The position numbers and the translations under genes were made by a program. The notes under the pieces are model-generated. The model was given only the letters and a program-made list of their open reading frames with translations, made no database searches and was not told the origin of the DNA. A stretch of DNA of 64,000 nt, from positions 84,670,079 through 84,734,078 of the forward strand of contig NC_133653.1 in the NCBI RefSeq assembly GCF_009905375.1. Direction: 5' to 3'. This DNA comes from Apium graveolens (taxonomy: Eukaryota; Streptophyta; Magnoliopsida; Apiales; Apiaceae). Shown piece after piece: positions 24,836-34,540 of the stretch (position 1 is the stretch's first letter; each line of letters begins with the position of its first letter).

Positions 24836-25366
24836 GAACCTAGCTCAAAGACTAGCTAGTTCACTAGGTCCTGATACTGCACAGCTCTGAACTCTGAACT
24901 AATGAAACGGTCAGCAGATCTAGCCCTCTCTACAGCCATCTGGGTCAATGCTCTGACACGGGCTCGCACCTCAGGGGAAGGGGCAGAAATACCCTGAAAT
25001 GGTGCAATAGGTACCTGGTCCAACTAAGCAGCAAACTCCGGACTCTGATCTCTGATAAAGGAAGTATTCACCGCCCTATGAACATGGTAAGGGATCGGTG
25101 AAGAAGTACCACTAGGGGCCACAGGAGGTCTCATCATGGAAGAACTGGGACCGCAGCCGGGAGGGAAATCTCTGACAGCAGACACAGACCTACGTACCCA
25201 ACGGGGTTGAGGACCAGATCCAGGGATGTCTCGAGGCACAAAAGAGGGGACTAGTGGAGGAGGCATAAGGGTCTCCTCAGTAACAGCATCCAGGGGTCTC
25301 TCAGAATCTGAGCTATTCGAATCAGAAGAATTCTCCCGAGATGGAGAACTTGAAATCGCAATAGGC
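24836..25366 (-). pseudogene. Pre-gag leader ORF of element IV (broken)
   Basis: A single minus-strand frame from about 25366 to 24836 has stops only at 25024-25026 (TAG) and 24853-24855 (TAG). The product is Ser/Asp-rich at the start (SSSPSRENSSDSNSSDSERP) and Pro-rich in the middle (MPPPLVPSFVPRDIPG). It ends helical, with APSPEVRARVRALTQMAVER. Its position between primer site and gag matches the frame in element II, with the same Pro-rich then helical layout but little direct identity. An in-frame TGA precedes it immediately after TGTTGACAG, so no ATG is obvious and a spliced or lost start is possible. Function unknown. Confidence 0.5.
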
Positions 25367-25577
25367 CACTGTCAACATAATAAATATACAGACAAGACAC
25401 AACTAAGTCAAGGCAATTCTATCAAAACATTTAATAGATGCCAGGGTAACGCCGTCGGAACCCTCGACTGACTCTAAAGGTTTGCTCCTCTATATGAGTT
25501 GCTGACTCACACTTAAAGACTCACGTTATCACCTACTTGACACAATCTATAACCTGAATCAGGGACTTGAACCTGTA

Positions 25578-25589
25578 GCTCTGATACCA
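25578..25589 (-). other. Primer binding site of element IV (tRNA-Met type)
   Basis: The minus strand reads TGGTATCAGAGC followed by TACAGG, two bases inside the 5' LTR at 25592. Confidence 0.92.
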
Positions 25590-25591
25590 AC

Positions 25592-28523
25592 TGTGACGGC
25601 CTCAACCCCGGGGTCAGGAGTTGACGTCACTAAACACAATTACCAAAAATATAAACAACAGAATTATTATTAAAATATAATAACTTGACCCCAAACCAAG
25701 ATCTGATCCAGGTTCAAGTATAATTCAAGTTCTCAATACTACAATCTCTTTATTCAACATCTAACACATTCTAACTTTATTCATCAACTCCTCAGACCTC
25801 ATGGCCTGATAAAAACTACTCAGAGGAGCCGGGTCCATTAGGGGCGGGAACATGGGTCGGTCTGACTGAACTTCTAGGCATCTGCGAAATATACATAACA
25901 GTTTGCAAGGGTGAGCATAATCGCTCAGCAGTACCAAGATATGAATAACAGAATAAAAACTGGAATGTAACAATAAAAGGAACAGTACTGTAACCATGAT
26001 ATCAACATTTCATAATAAAAATCAAAGGTAACTGGATATCACTATTTAGCATGCTTTGTTAAAACATCATAGCAGTGTGCTGTGTAATACCAGAGTCCAA
26101 TTTTAGCATGCTAATCATTTTATAAAACCGTTGTATCAACCAATTATGCTCTTATATAATTCACAAATCCCAATAAGATATATAGCGGATATGTGAAGAC
26201 AGCTGATCAGGCTATCAACACCAGACGGCTCTAACTGCCATCCCATTTACCTGTTCCGGAACTCAGAGACTAGCTAGGTCTCTGACCTGCTGGACTAATC
26301 AGTTTTATAGTGCGTGCAACCGAATAACCCTCTTACGCCTCCTCAATAGGCCTACTCTGGCCCCAATGTATCCCATATCTGACCGTTTTATCCAGTTTTC
26401 AAAACACTTGTACCTATCTCATTTTCAAAATCAATTAGTTAACCAGCACACATATAAAATCCGTTTCGCAAATCATTCCATTCGAGATAGGTACCTTTTG
26501 AAGTTACTTTTCCCCCAAAACAATTTGAAAACAGTGAATTATAACTACAGGGGATACGTAACTTAAAACGTTTATGTTCCATTACGAGAATAAAACATTT
26601 AGCTATTCATATGCACTGAACCATAAAAGAATGGTCAGGGGTACTTGGCTTGCAACGCTTTACAAAATCCTAAGTAGCTTTCACACTGACTTCGATCCTG
26701 GGAAAACTCGACTGGTATCTACAAATACAGAGTACCCTAATTAGTTACACCGACATGCTTGATATCCTCAAATCTTAACAACTCAATCCGATAACCCGAC
26801 TCGTATTATTATTCACATAAACTCGGAATCACATAGTCACGTAGTCAGAATATTGATAGGGGTAACACGTATAATATAAATACGTACATTTTCGAATATA
26901 TTTTTAAGAAATTTTGGAAGCATCTTATTTATTTATAAGACTACCCGTCGACTACAATTGACGTCATCAATCACACAATTCACAATATTACTTCATCCTT
27001 TTATACAACTTACATCCCAACACCAATCATAATTAATTATTTAAGTCCGAAAATATTTTACGTACTCCTTTTTATTTATTTATAAAATTTAGGACTCAGA
27101 ACATCGTCATCACCGTCCACCGTCCGCTCGTAAAAGTCATCGCGGACGGCGGCAAAATTTCACGGGTACCCGATAATTTCCGGGTTTCCAACGCAAAATT
27201 TCACCGATTATTCCTTAAAATAATTCCGCCCGAATAATTAATATCATAAATATTAATCAAAATCCTGTAGAAAATTATTAGAATTATTATAATAGTCCAA
27301 TTTACAATCTGTAAAAAAAACAGAACAAGAACCCAGCATTCAACACGCGCAAACGCGCCACAGAAACGGACAGGGCAGCAACACAGGCGACGGTGCCGCC
27401 TTCCACCACCACTCACACAACCACGCTTAAACACACACACACCTAAACATACACACAGCATACACACAGATTTATACAGGAGTATATATAACAAGCCAAA
27501 CAGGGAACAAAGGAATCGCCGGAAATTCGGCCGGAGAACTCACCGGAATAAACCGAGAGCAAAACGGATGGAATCAACGGGAAAAAGGGAGAAAAGAAGG
27601 AAATGGAGAAGAAAATAGAAGATGACAGAATAAAGAAGGGGGGAGAGAGAGAGGAGACTGTAGAGAGAGATCGAGATAGAGAGAGAAGGAGCAAGAGATT
27701 GATGCTACGACCGGAAAGAAAAAGAAGGGAATGAAAAATAAAAACAAAAATATAAAATTATGCCACGTATTAACTAATGACCCTGAAATGCAACACGTAG
27801 CACTAGTTTTACTAAATGCTGACACGTAGAGTTTGGGATAAATATGAAGGTTTGATAGTCTATTTTGCCCCGAAACTCGAAATTAACGGAATAAGGTGCG
27901 AATAAAACAAACTTCAAAAATTACGAAAACAGCGTTAAAATATTATAAATATCCCGAAGTAAATAAAAACATAAATTTCGAAATTTTTAAACAATTTTTA
28001 AGGTACGCTTTATACCCGCTTTTTAATGAATAACAAAACAACGCGCGGGTAAAACGATTTCCAAAAATTTCCAAAATAATTTTAAAATTCTCAGAATAAT
28101 ACGAACTTAATAAAATATAAGTTTCATAATTTTTAAGGATTCCCATAATTAAATATAGATTTTAGCATTTAACACACTCAGAAAATCATTTAAAAATGAA
28201 TAATTAACGAAATATTGACTTCTCAATTTTATAAAGTCCTAAAAATAATTATTGAAATTATAAAATTAGAAAACCAATTTTAAAGACAACCTAAATATTT
28301 ATGAAATTAAAATTACAATAAAATCACTTTTACAAGCGAAATAAAATCCTATAACTCACCAATAAATCACATAATTCCAATCCCACATATCAACAAATCA
28401 TAAATAATTAAATAACAATCAGTAACCGCTGCCAAAATCAATACACACCTTTTATTTATTTACTTAAACTTTTATTACACTTCCAAATATTAGAAATAAA
28501 ATAAAAATACACGAGTCGTTATA
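25592..28523 (-). repeat. 5' LTR of element IV (2,932 bp)
   Basis: Same length as 16824-19755 and collinear, with scattered substitutions and a few compensating single-base gaps. It ends GTTATA, followed by the second CATAA copy at 28524-28528. Confidence 0.93.
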
Positions 28524-28751
28524 CATAAGGTTCATTTTCTCCAGCTCCTTCGTATCATAGAATGTGTTGACGTGATCAAACACGTCCAAATAAGCGTCAT
28601 ATGGGTACTCATCCCCCCCCCCCCGAGTATTGATCATGTCGATCAAAGAAGAATACCTTGATCGAATGAGGAATTCACTTGACTTTCTGGCCACATTCAT
28701 TTTGACCGTTGTCCGCCATCTGAAAAGTGCAGAAAACGTACAAAAAAGCAT
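28524..28751 (-). pseudogene. Extra ORF of element VII (first part)
   Basis: Minus-strand sequence that leads into the domain at 16823-16337 once element IV and one CATAA copy are ignored. It reads EFLIRSRYSSLIDMINTRGG and DVFDHVNTFYDTKELEKM. An upstream ATG (about 28713, MADNGQNE) is in another frame, and a run of 12 C at 28613-28624 lies within the frame, so frameshifts have occurred on both sides. The join to the second part is also out of frame. Confidence 0.5.
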
Positions 28752-29180
28752 GAATTTATGAGTTTATGCATGTAAAGTACAGAAAAACCCCAGAAATTAT
28801 GATGATACTGATCTAAAACCCAGAAATTATGTGGACTCATCCAAAAACTCAGAAATTATGAAGATATTCATATGAAGGCCCATAAATTAAGCAAAAAAAT
28901 AGAAGAACAAGAAGAGAATGATGAATATACCTGGAAAACCTTGAAGATTTAAAGATCTTTAGTCGGAAAACTAGAGATTTAATTGTCAGAAAATGCCAAG
29001 GATCGCTGGGAAATGCTTAGAGCTTTTGAGAGAAAACTTGGAAAATGAGAAGTGAGGAAGAGAATGATCCCACTCACTCTGTTATATAGATGAATTTAAG
29101 GAAGGTAAACCGTCAAAGGCCCATAAGCCTGAGGCCCAAAGATGAAAATCCCAAATTCCAGAATATTCTTGAAATTTCCG
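28752..29180. other. Element VII 3' region, no gene recognised
   Basis: A-rich sequence with three loose copies of an AACCCAGAAATTATGA block at about 28786-28862. No open frame or motif is credible. Confidence 0.5.
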
Positions 29181-29385
29181 AAGGAAATTGAAGGCCCATA
29201 GGCCCAATCAAATTAGGATTTGGAAATTAAAGGCCCGTAGGACCAATCCAATTAGGATTAGGAAATTGAAGGTTCGATCCAATTAGGATTAGAGAATTGA
29301 AGGCCCATAGGCCCAATCTACGTAGGATTAGGGAATTGAAGGCCCATAGGCCCAATCCAATTAAGGTTTGAAAATTAAAGGCGCA
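29180..29385. repeat. 39-bp tandem repeat in 3' region of element VII (about 5 copies)
   Basis: Units carry GAAGGCCCATAGGCCCAATC followed by an AATTAGGATT block. Copies start near 29192, 29231, 29270 (degenerate), 29301 and 29340. GGCCCATAGGCCC is itself a near palindrome. Confidence 0.85.
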
Positions 29386-29401
29386 AACTATTTGGAAAAG
29401 A

Positions 29402-29730
29402 CCAGGATCAAGGTCGAAATCCAGGTCATGGATTCTGTTCCAACTACTATGAATAGAAGCCTGAAAATGGACCTTGGAAATGACCAGGAACGAGGTTGAA
29501 ATCCAGGTCATGGATTTTGTTCGAACTACTACGAATAGAAGCTTAAAAATGGACTTTGGAAACGAACAGGATCGAGGTCGAAATCCAGGTCATGAATTTT
29601 GTTCGAACTACTATGAATAGAAGCCTGAAAGAGGACCGTAAGTTCGACCAAGATCGAGGTCGAAATCCAAGTCGTGGTTTTTGGTCGAATGACTTCGACT
29701 CCAATCAAGGATATAACAAATGACTGGGAT
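29402..29730. repeat. 82-bp tandem repeat in 3' region of element VII (4 copies)
   Basis: Units start CCAGGATCRAGGTCGAAATC near 29402, 29484, 29566 and 29648, exactly 82 bp apart, each with a GAATAGAAGCCTGAAA block. Shorter GGATCCTGGTCGAAAT echoes continue to about 29860. Tandem repeats just upstream of the 3' LTR are known for Tat-lineage elements. Confidence 0.88.
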
Positions 29731-29924
29731 TTCGACTAGGATCCTAGTCAAATTCTAGGTCGTGGATCCTGATCGAAATTTTTTGACTAGAGCACTGGAG
29801 CTGGAAAGAATTTCGAGTAGGATTCTGGTCGAAATTCTGACTAGGATCCTGGTCGAAAATAGAAGAAAATTTGAAAAAAATCCCGAAAAAATTAAGGAAT
29901 TAAAAGAGTAAATCTTGAAAATTA

Positions 29925-30060
29925 CCAAAGGTCGCGGGCGTTTCCCCCGAACCCCCCTCGGGGACCACGTTACGTTCCCGAACCCATAAACCAGGGCGCT
30001 TCGCCCCTGGACCCCGACTAGCTGACCGGGCAGCGAGACCCCCGAAGTCCCAGCATTGGA
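29925..30060. other. GC-rich patch with hairpin near 3' end of element VII
   Basis: An abrupt GC-rich stretch in AT-rich surroundings. It includes the near-palindrome CCAGGGCGCTTCGCCCCTGG at about 29991-30010 and CCCCGAACCCCCCTCGGGG at about 29946-29964. No coding frame. It may be a structured part of the element's 3' untranslated RNA. Confidence 0.55.
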
Positions 30061-30255
30061 GGCGTTAACCGATTCAAGGCATATTCTAGCAGAGGAAGTA
30101 TGTAATGAGTATGAGAAATTTTCAGAAAATATTTTAAAGCCTCGAGAATGGTAAATCGTTGTAAATGTGTAGGTCGCTCCACACTTTACAATAAAAAGAT
30201 ACCCTGCAAGGGCAAATCGAAAGCTTACCGTCTACGAAATCTTATATATTTTTCT

Positions 30256-30272
30256 AGAAGTTGGGGGGCAAA
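30256..30272 (+). other. Polypurine tract of element VII
   Basis: AGAAGTTGGGGGGCAAA lies immediately before TGATAGAGG, the presumed LTR start. The orientation shows that element VII reads on the plus strand, opposite to its extra ORF. Confidence 0.75.
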
Positions 30273-30815
30273 TGATAGAGGATACAAATAATCCTAACTG
30301 CGTAATAAATAAGTACATTAATTATGCTTGATTTGGTCCAAAGACGAGGCCCAGTTATTATGGTCCAACAGTTAATATTTCATTAATTAGCCTCGAAGCC
30401 TACAAACCAATGATTTATTATTAAATTCGTAGGCCTTGTATCAGCACAACTTATGATTGTTAAAATAAGTTCAAAATCAGAATCAAACTCTCAATAGAGT
30501 CGTCCTCAAGCCACGCATTCCTATAATGAAGCAAATCCCAACGTTTTAGGACTTTAAAGTCTATTCTAAATCCGAGACATGTCCACCAAGTTTTCTAACC
30601 CTAATCCAATTCAAGGCATCCTATGCCTATATAAAAGGTCTCACCCCACAAATTAGAACTACAATTTTTGACTTGATCCTTAGCACAGAGCAAGGTACGT
30701 ACGTAGGCGTCTTGTGAAGGCCGATTGACTCACGAAACACGAGAACACTTAGATAGAGCCTTGAAGCTCACAAACCCTAATAATAAATACAGCTTTAAAT
30801 ACCCCTAAGTTTTCA
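30273..30815 (+). repeat. 3' LTR of element VII (right end uncertain)
   Basis: Begins TGATAGAGGATAC after the polypurine tract. It has a U3-like stretch, a TATA box at 30628 and a transcribed-looking R/U5 region. A plausible end is TTTTCA at 30815, giving about 543 bp, but no second LTR or target duplication is in the window to confirm it. Confidence 0.55.
30628..30637 (+). promoter_or_regulatory. TATA box in the LTR of element VII
   Basis: TATATAAAAG within CCTATATAAAAGG is a canonical plant TATA box, about 355 bp into the LTR and in the element's sense direction. Confidence 0.65.
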
Positions 30816-32363
30816 CCCATAATAGTAGTTTAGTACGATAAGTTTTGATCGTAATTTAACTGGATAAGGAGACTATATCTAGTAATTTAACAACTTAGTA
30901 GTTTAGCATGTGTATTATACTATTTATTTTTATTTTTAATAACCAAAATAAGGGATATAACCATTGAACGAAAATATACCCCATTCCGGTTATTATATTA
31001 TAGTACAAATTTGTAACAATTTAAACTTCATACAGATTTATTTATGTAGCTTGTTATAAGTTATATTATAATAATATAAAAACTGGTAATCGGATAAGAT
31101 CGGTATACTTACGAATTTAGGATTAATAGAAACTCGGGAATTAATGGGAGTAAAAATTGGATGTATTATAATGTTAAACTATATTAAATTGTATTATTAT
31201 GATCATATTAATTATTTACTAACTAATATATATTTATCATATCATAATTTTTATATTCATCCATATTAAAATGAATATATTATTTTAAATTTTATAAATA
31301 ATTTTGTATACTCTGATAAATAAAAACTTGTAAGAATTAATCGAATTTCAAAAACTGGATTGGTTAGGTACCTTACAAGTTACATGGAATTAATCGTTTA
31401 AATCGGAGATTTTTAAAACACTCATCACTATGATTATTTTTACTTAGAAAATTGGTAAAGTATTACAATGTTACCAATTTGCAGTTTGCAACTTGCAAAT
31501 TGAAAGATAGCATAATAAAAAGAACAAAAATGAATTATTACATCCTCAAAATGTTATGTTAATACATGACCAGACCACACAACCAGAAGAACCAAAACCA
31601 ACATCATCCAAATTCCGGAGAACCCAGTATTTCTTACTTGCTAACACATCCAACCCCAGGCATGTTTATAAAAATGACGATGATTTATAAATAACTGAAC
31701 ACCTGGAATAAGCACAAAACTTGACGGAAGCCAACACAATTATTTTATGAAATGAACCAAACGGGAGTGAACTCCTAAGATCTAAGAACACAATACTTCA
31801 CGAAATCAGTCATTATTCAGGGAGGATCACATCATGTAACAACAATACTGTATCTTATCTAGAATACCAAATCGGATGGTTGCTCGATATTATGGTACAA
31901 TTGACTAATAATCAATTATGCTACCGAGTGAAATTCAAATGTCTTCAATTAAACTTACTGAGAAACTGAAATCGCCTGTTATCTTAATATGCACATACAC
32001 AGATAATAAAAGATCAGCATAGTTCTAATTGTAAAAGTTCATAGCTGAGGGATCAACATCAACTCAAGTTCTATCAGCCTTAATATAAAAGTATCTTAAC
32101 AACCTGATTCCGTTTACTGATAGCCTAGACAGTAGTACTAGTATTGCAACAAGGAATGGATGGAGAACTTGACTGTCGGCCTAGGAATTGACTTTTTTTG
32201 TGAAGTAAACTATGCATTAAAAGTAAAACTCTACGCATATGATACCTTGGCTCCCTGTCTTGTTTATGCACATGGAAGCACAAGAACCTAATGGAAATTT
32301 AAATATACAGTCAGCAACACATCAGCAGCCTAGGCGTACTATAGCAAGCTCATGACACATCGC
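30816..32363. other. Unassigned sequence
   Basis: The first 700 bp are very AT-rich. From about 31480 the composition is more balanced and shows no repeat of other parts of the window. I see no open frame, splice-bounded exon, tRNA or terminal repeat. It is the best candidate here for ancestral low-copy DNA, but that is only an impression. Confidence 0.4.
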
Positions 32364-33073
32364 TGTTATAACTGTTTTTCCCGCCAATTTTTAAATAGAT
32401 TAGAGTTTGAATATTTTGTATATATTAGATGACACTCTTTGTTTTGTAATATAATTTTTCAATCAATGAATTTCAGAGTTTTTACTCATCTTCTTTACTA
32501 AAGAAGACATGGTATCAAAGCCAAGTTAGGTCATGGAACACAAAAGTCCATTAATGCTGAAGCTTTGATTCACTTTCTTATACGTTTCTCTTAGTATGTG
32601 ATTTATCAGGTGTTTTCAATTCATAATCTTCATAGTAGTTTGAATTTATAGTTCTTATGTTGATCATATCATTTAGAGTTGATCACTGGTTGCTGATTGA
32701 TGATGTTCGTATCGTTTTGTGTCTCGATTTCATTTTTACGATCATCATATCATTTTTATAGATTTACGGGCTGATTTGTCAATCTTGTGTACGTGTTATT
32801 GCACATCACCTGTTTGTTCAATTGCCCAAGTGAAACTTATACGTCTCCTCTTGTTATATCTGATTGTTATACTTGATTCATAATTCATAACAATCACCTA
32901 AAATCACACCTTCTCATGGCTGAATCATCAAATCATGATAATACGCCACCAAATCGTGATAATATGACACTAAATCATGACATTTCTAGTATATATAACA
33001 TACATCCATCACATGCTTCAACAACACAACATGTCTCTACTAAATTCTCTGGCGTTGGGTTTCATAATGGGCC
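32364..33073 (+). mobile_element. Element VI: small-LTR Ty1/copia element, 5' fragment
   Basis: A short candidate LTR (32364-32509, about 146 bp, TGTTATAACTG...GAAGACA) abuts a primer site and a leader, then the start of a copia-type gag. The sequence stops matching gag at 33066-33073, where a CACTA-like end begins. Nothing further of the element is seen in the window, so it is a truncated relic. LTR limits rest only on TG...CA ends and the primer site. Confidence 0.6.
32510..32521 (+). other. Primer binding site of element VI
   Basis: TGGTATCAAAGC directly follows the CA end of the LTR. This tRNA-Met-type primer site, with A in place of G, is common in plant copia elements. Confidence 0.75.
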
Positions 33074-33092
33074 CACTATAAAAAACGGGTAA
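32916..33092 (+). pseudogene. Element VI gag N-terminus (truncated)
   Basis: ATG at 32916 opens a frame starting MAESSNHDNTPPNRDN. It continues SSIYNIHPSHASTTQ and VSTKFSGVGFHN, the typical opening of copia gag proteins, where a Trp and the UBN2-type gag domain would follow. Instead the frame enters the CACTA-like end and stops at 33090-33092. The product would be 58 residues and not functional. An NHDN-like motif is repeated at its start. Confidence 0.7.
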
Positions 33093-33641
33093 ATACAACC
33101 GGAGGAAAATCGATTGTATTTAGTTGAATACAAATGTTTTCGGTTGTATTTAACTAAATACAACCGGTGTTTGGACCGGTCGAAAGTGCTCGAGTAATAT
33201 TTGGTAAATAAGTCGTATTTAGTATACGCGCGACTAAATTCGACCATTTAAATTCGATCGAGAGCGGTTGAATTTATTTTTCACCTAAAATTTGAAAATC
33301 CCGCCCAAAGAATTTGAATTTTTAAAAAAAATTAAAAAGTCCGCCTAAGTTATAAATTCAACCTTATATGGTTAAAACATTATTATGAATTCGACCGAAT
33401 ACGGTCGAATTAACGGGCACCAGTTTTTAAAAAAAACTTGCCGAAAAATTCTTAGATTCCGATGAGTTTCAAAAAATCCAGCAACCATTCTGATAACCAT
33501 TCTCAGATTACACTCTATTATAGGTACTGACGTACACCACTATAATACAGCAGGAAGAACTAACTGTGACGAAAATATGTAATCATTTTTTCAAATTATG
33601 AACTTTGACATAGAAGCGGTACATCATATATATGGTCCAGA

Positions 33642-33950
33642 TCAGTTATGGGAGGTATCATCCAGACTTAAAACAAAAGGATCAAGCACTCTGTACTTGT
33701 CATTGCTCAAAGTGTAACAACCAAAAACATCACTCGTTAATGTATATTTTGTCGAAAAATTCACATCAAAACTTCGCTTCCTACACTTCTTTGTAAAATG
33801 TAGCTTGCTTGGTGTCACTTACACCTTGATATGTTCAGGAGCATCAACTGTTACCTCGTACACTGTCTCGTCTTCATCACCGATATTTATAACAGTTCTT
33901 GTTATTTTTCTGTCTACATTTTCCTTAAAATTCCGCCTTCGCCATCGTTC
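33642..33950 (-). pseudogene. Subtilisin-like protease fragment, C-terminal Fn3-like domain
   Basis: The minus strand reads KITRTVINIGDEDETVYEV, VDAPEHIKV, a stop, then VTPSKLHFTKKCRKRSFDV and FGCYTLSNDKYRVLDPFVLS. This matches the order and spacing of the fibronectin-III-like domain at the end of plant subtilases (RTVTNVG..., VTPSKL, SFDV, FG, and a closing SPFVLS-like motif). It is one frame with a single internal TAA (about 33828) and a TGA at 33642-33644. About 100 residues are present; the catalytic domain is absent. It lies inside the CACTA-like segment, so it may be a host gene fragment carried by a transposon. Confidence 0.72.
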
Positions 33951-33983
33951 ATGGCCGGAAACGTGTGTATTGGTTATATCTAT

Positions 33984-34130
33984 ATGTGTGTTTAACTGTG
34001 AGTTTAATCATAAATGGTGGAGTTGAAAAGAGTAGGGAGTGGCGTGCTGTGAGAGAGAGAGAGAGAGACCAGTGAGGGGAGCAGAGGAGGAGGGGGCGGT
34101 GGGACGGGGTGGGTGGGTTTAAAGTTAAAA
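33984..34130. other. GA-rich and G-rich simple sequence
   Basis: A (GA)n run at about 34052-34068 is followed by a G-rich block (GGAGGAGGGGGCGGTGGG and GGGGTGGGTGGG). On the minus strand it is CT-rich and lies upstream of the subtilase fragment. Confidence 0.6.
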
Positions 34131-34276
34131 AAATATTATTTTTTACTTTTTATAAAATACAATACCAACGGTTGGATTATCATTTAGTGCTTAAATTTGG
34201 CACGTTAGATCTAAATCACGCGGATTGCTGACATGACCAGACTAAATACGACCGCACTCAATTGAATTCAGGAGTG

Positions 34277-34540
34277 TCAATTTATAAGTCCAGTTCATAT
34301 ATTACTTATTTTCTGTTATGAAAATTAAAATCCGGATAACTTATATAAAAAATATTGTTATTTGTTGAACTTTTTCTTAAAATATTAAAATATTATTATT
34401 TATTTTAACAACTCATTATTTTAATAAAAAATTGAAATTGTGATTTTGATCGATTTTATGATAAATTCCATTAACAAGAGTGTACCGTGAAATTTAGAAT
34501 TATGTTTAATTATAATTTATTTGTTAAAATAATTGAAGTC
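34277..34540. other. AT-rich sequence, no feature recognised
   Basis: Very AT-rich DNA between the CACTA-like remnant and the tandem array. No frame or motif seen. Confidence 0.5.

Larger units (their letters stand above)
16824..28523 (-). mobile_element. Element IV: complete chromovirus (Ty3/gypsy, Tekay/Del-like), decayed
   Basis: Full length at 11,700 bp: LTRs 16824-19755 and 25592-28523 (2,932 bp each), primer site, leader ORF, and gag-pol in one minus-strand frame with a C-terminal chromodomain. Both catalytic and structural motifs are preserved, yet eight stop codons and one deletion-plus-frameshift break the frame. The LTRs differ by a few percent (about 19 differences in the first 360 bp, fewer elsewhere), so it is older than elements I and III. 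Both outer LTR ends read ...GTTATA on the plus strand where ...CA is usual. Confidence 0.93.
16337..30815 (+). mobile_element. Element VII: Tat-like Ty3/gypsy element, 3' part, interrupted by element IV
   Basis: Visible parts are an antisense extra ORF (16337-16823 and 28524-28751), a 3' non-coding region with 39-bp and 82-bp tandem repeats, a plus-strand polypurine tract (30256-30272), and an LTR from 30273. Element IV sits inside it with target duplication CATAA, and element II truncates its left side. Gag and pol of this element are not in the window. Assignment to the Tat lineage rests on the antisense extra ORF and the repeat-rich 3' region, both known for that lineage. Confidence 0.6.
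33074..34276. mobile_element. CACTA-like DNA transposon remnant (right end uncertain)
   Basis: The left end reads CACTATAAAAAACGGG, close to the CACTA/En-Spm terminus, and it interrupts a gag frame. Sub-terminal copies of ACTAAATACRACCG in both orientations occur at 33080-33245, and once at about 34240 on the right, as in CACTA elements. No transposase is present. The right terminus is not proven: the nearest AGTG end (34276) does not match the left inverted repeat, and no 3-bp duplication was found. Confidence 0.45.

Noticed and set aside
32364..32521. tRNA genes suggested by tRNA-like 12-mers at primer sites
   Set aside because: Only the 12-nt primer complement is present; no cloverleaf or A/B boxes surround any of them.
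34236..34276. Candidate right end of the CACTA-like element (AGTG)
   Set aside because: It does not mirror the left terminus CACTATAAAAAACGGG and the flanking bases do not form a 3-bp duplication, so the boundary is only provisional.
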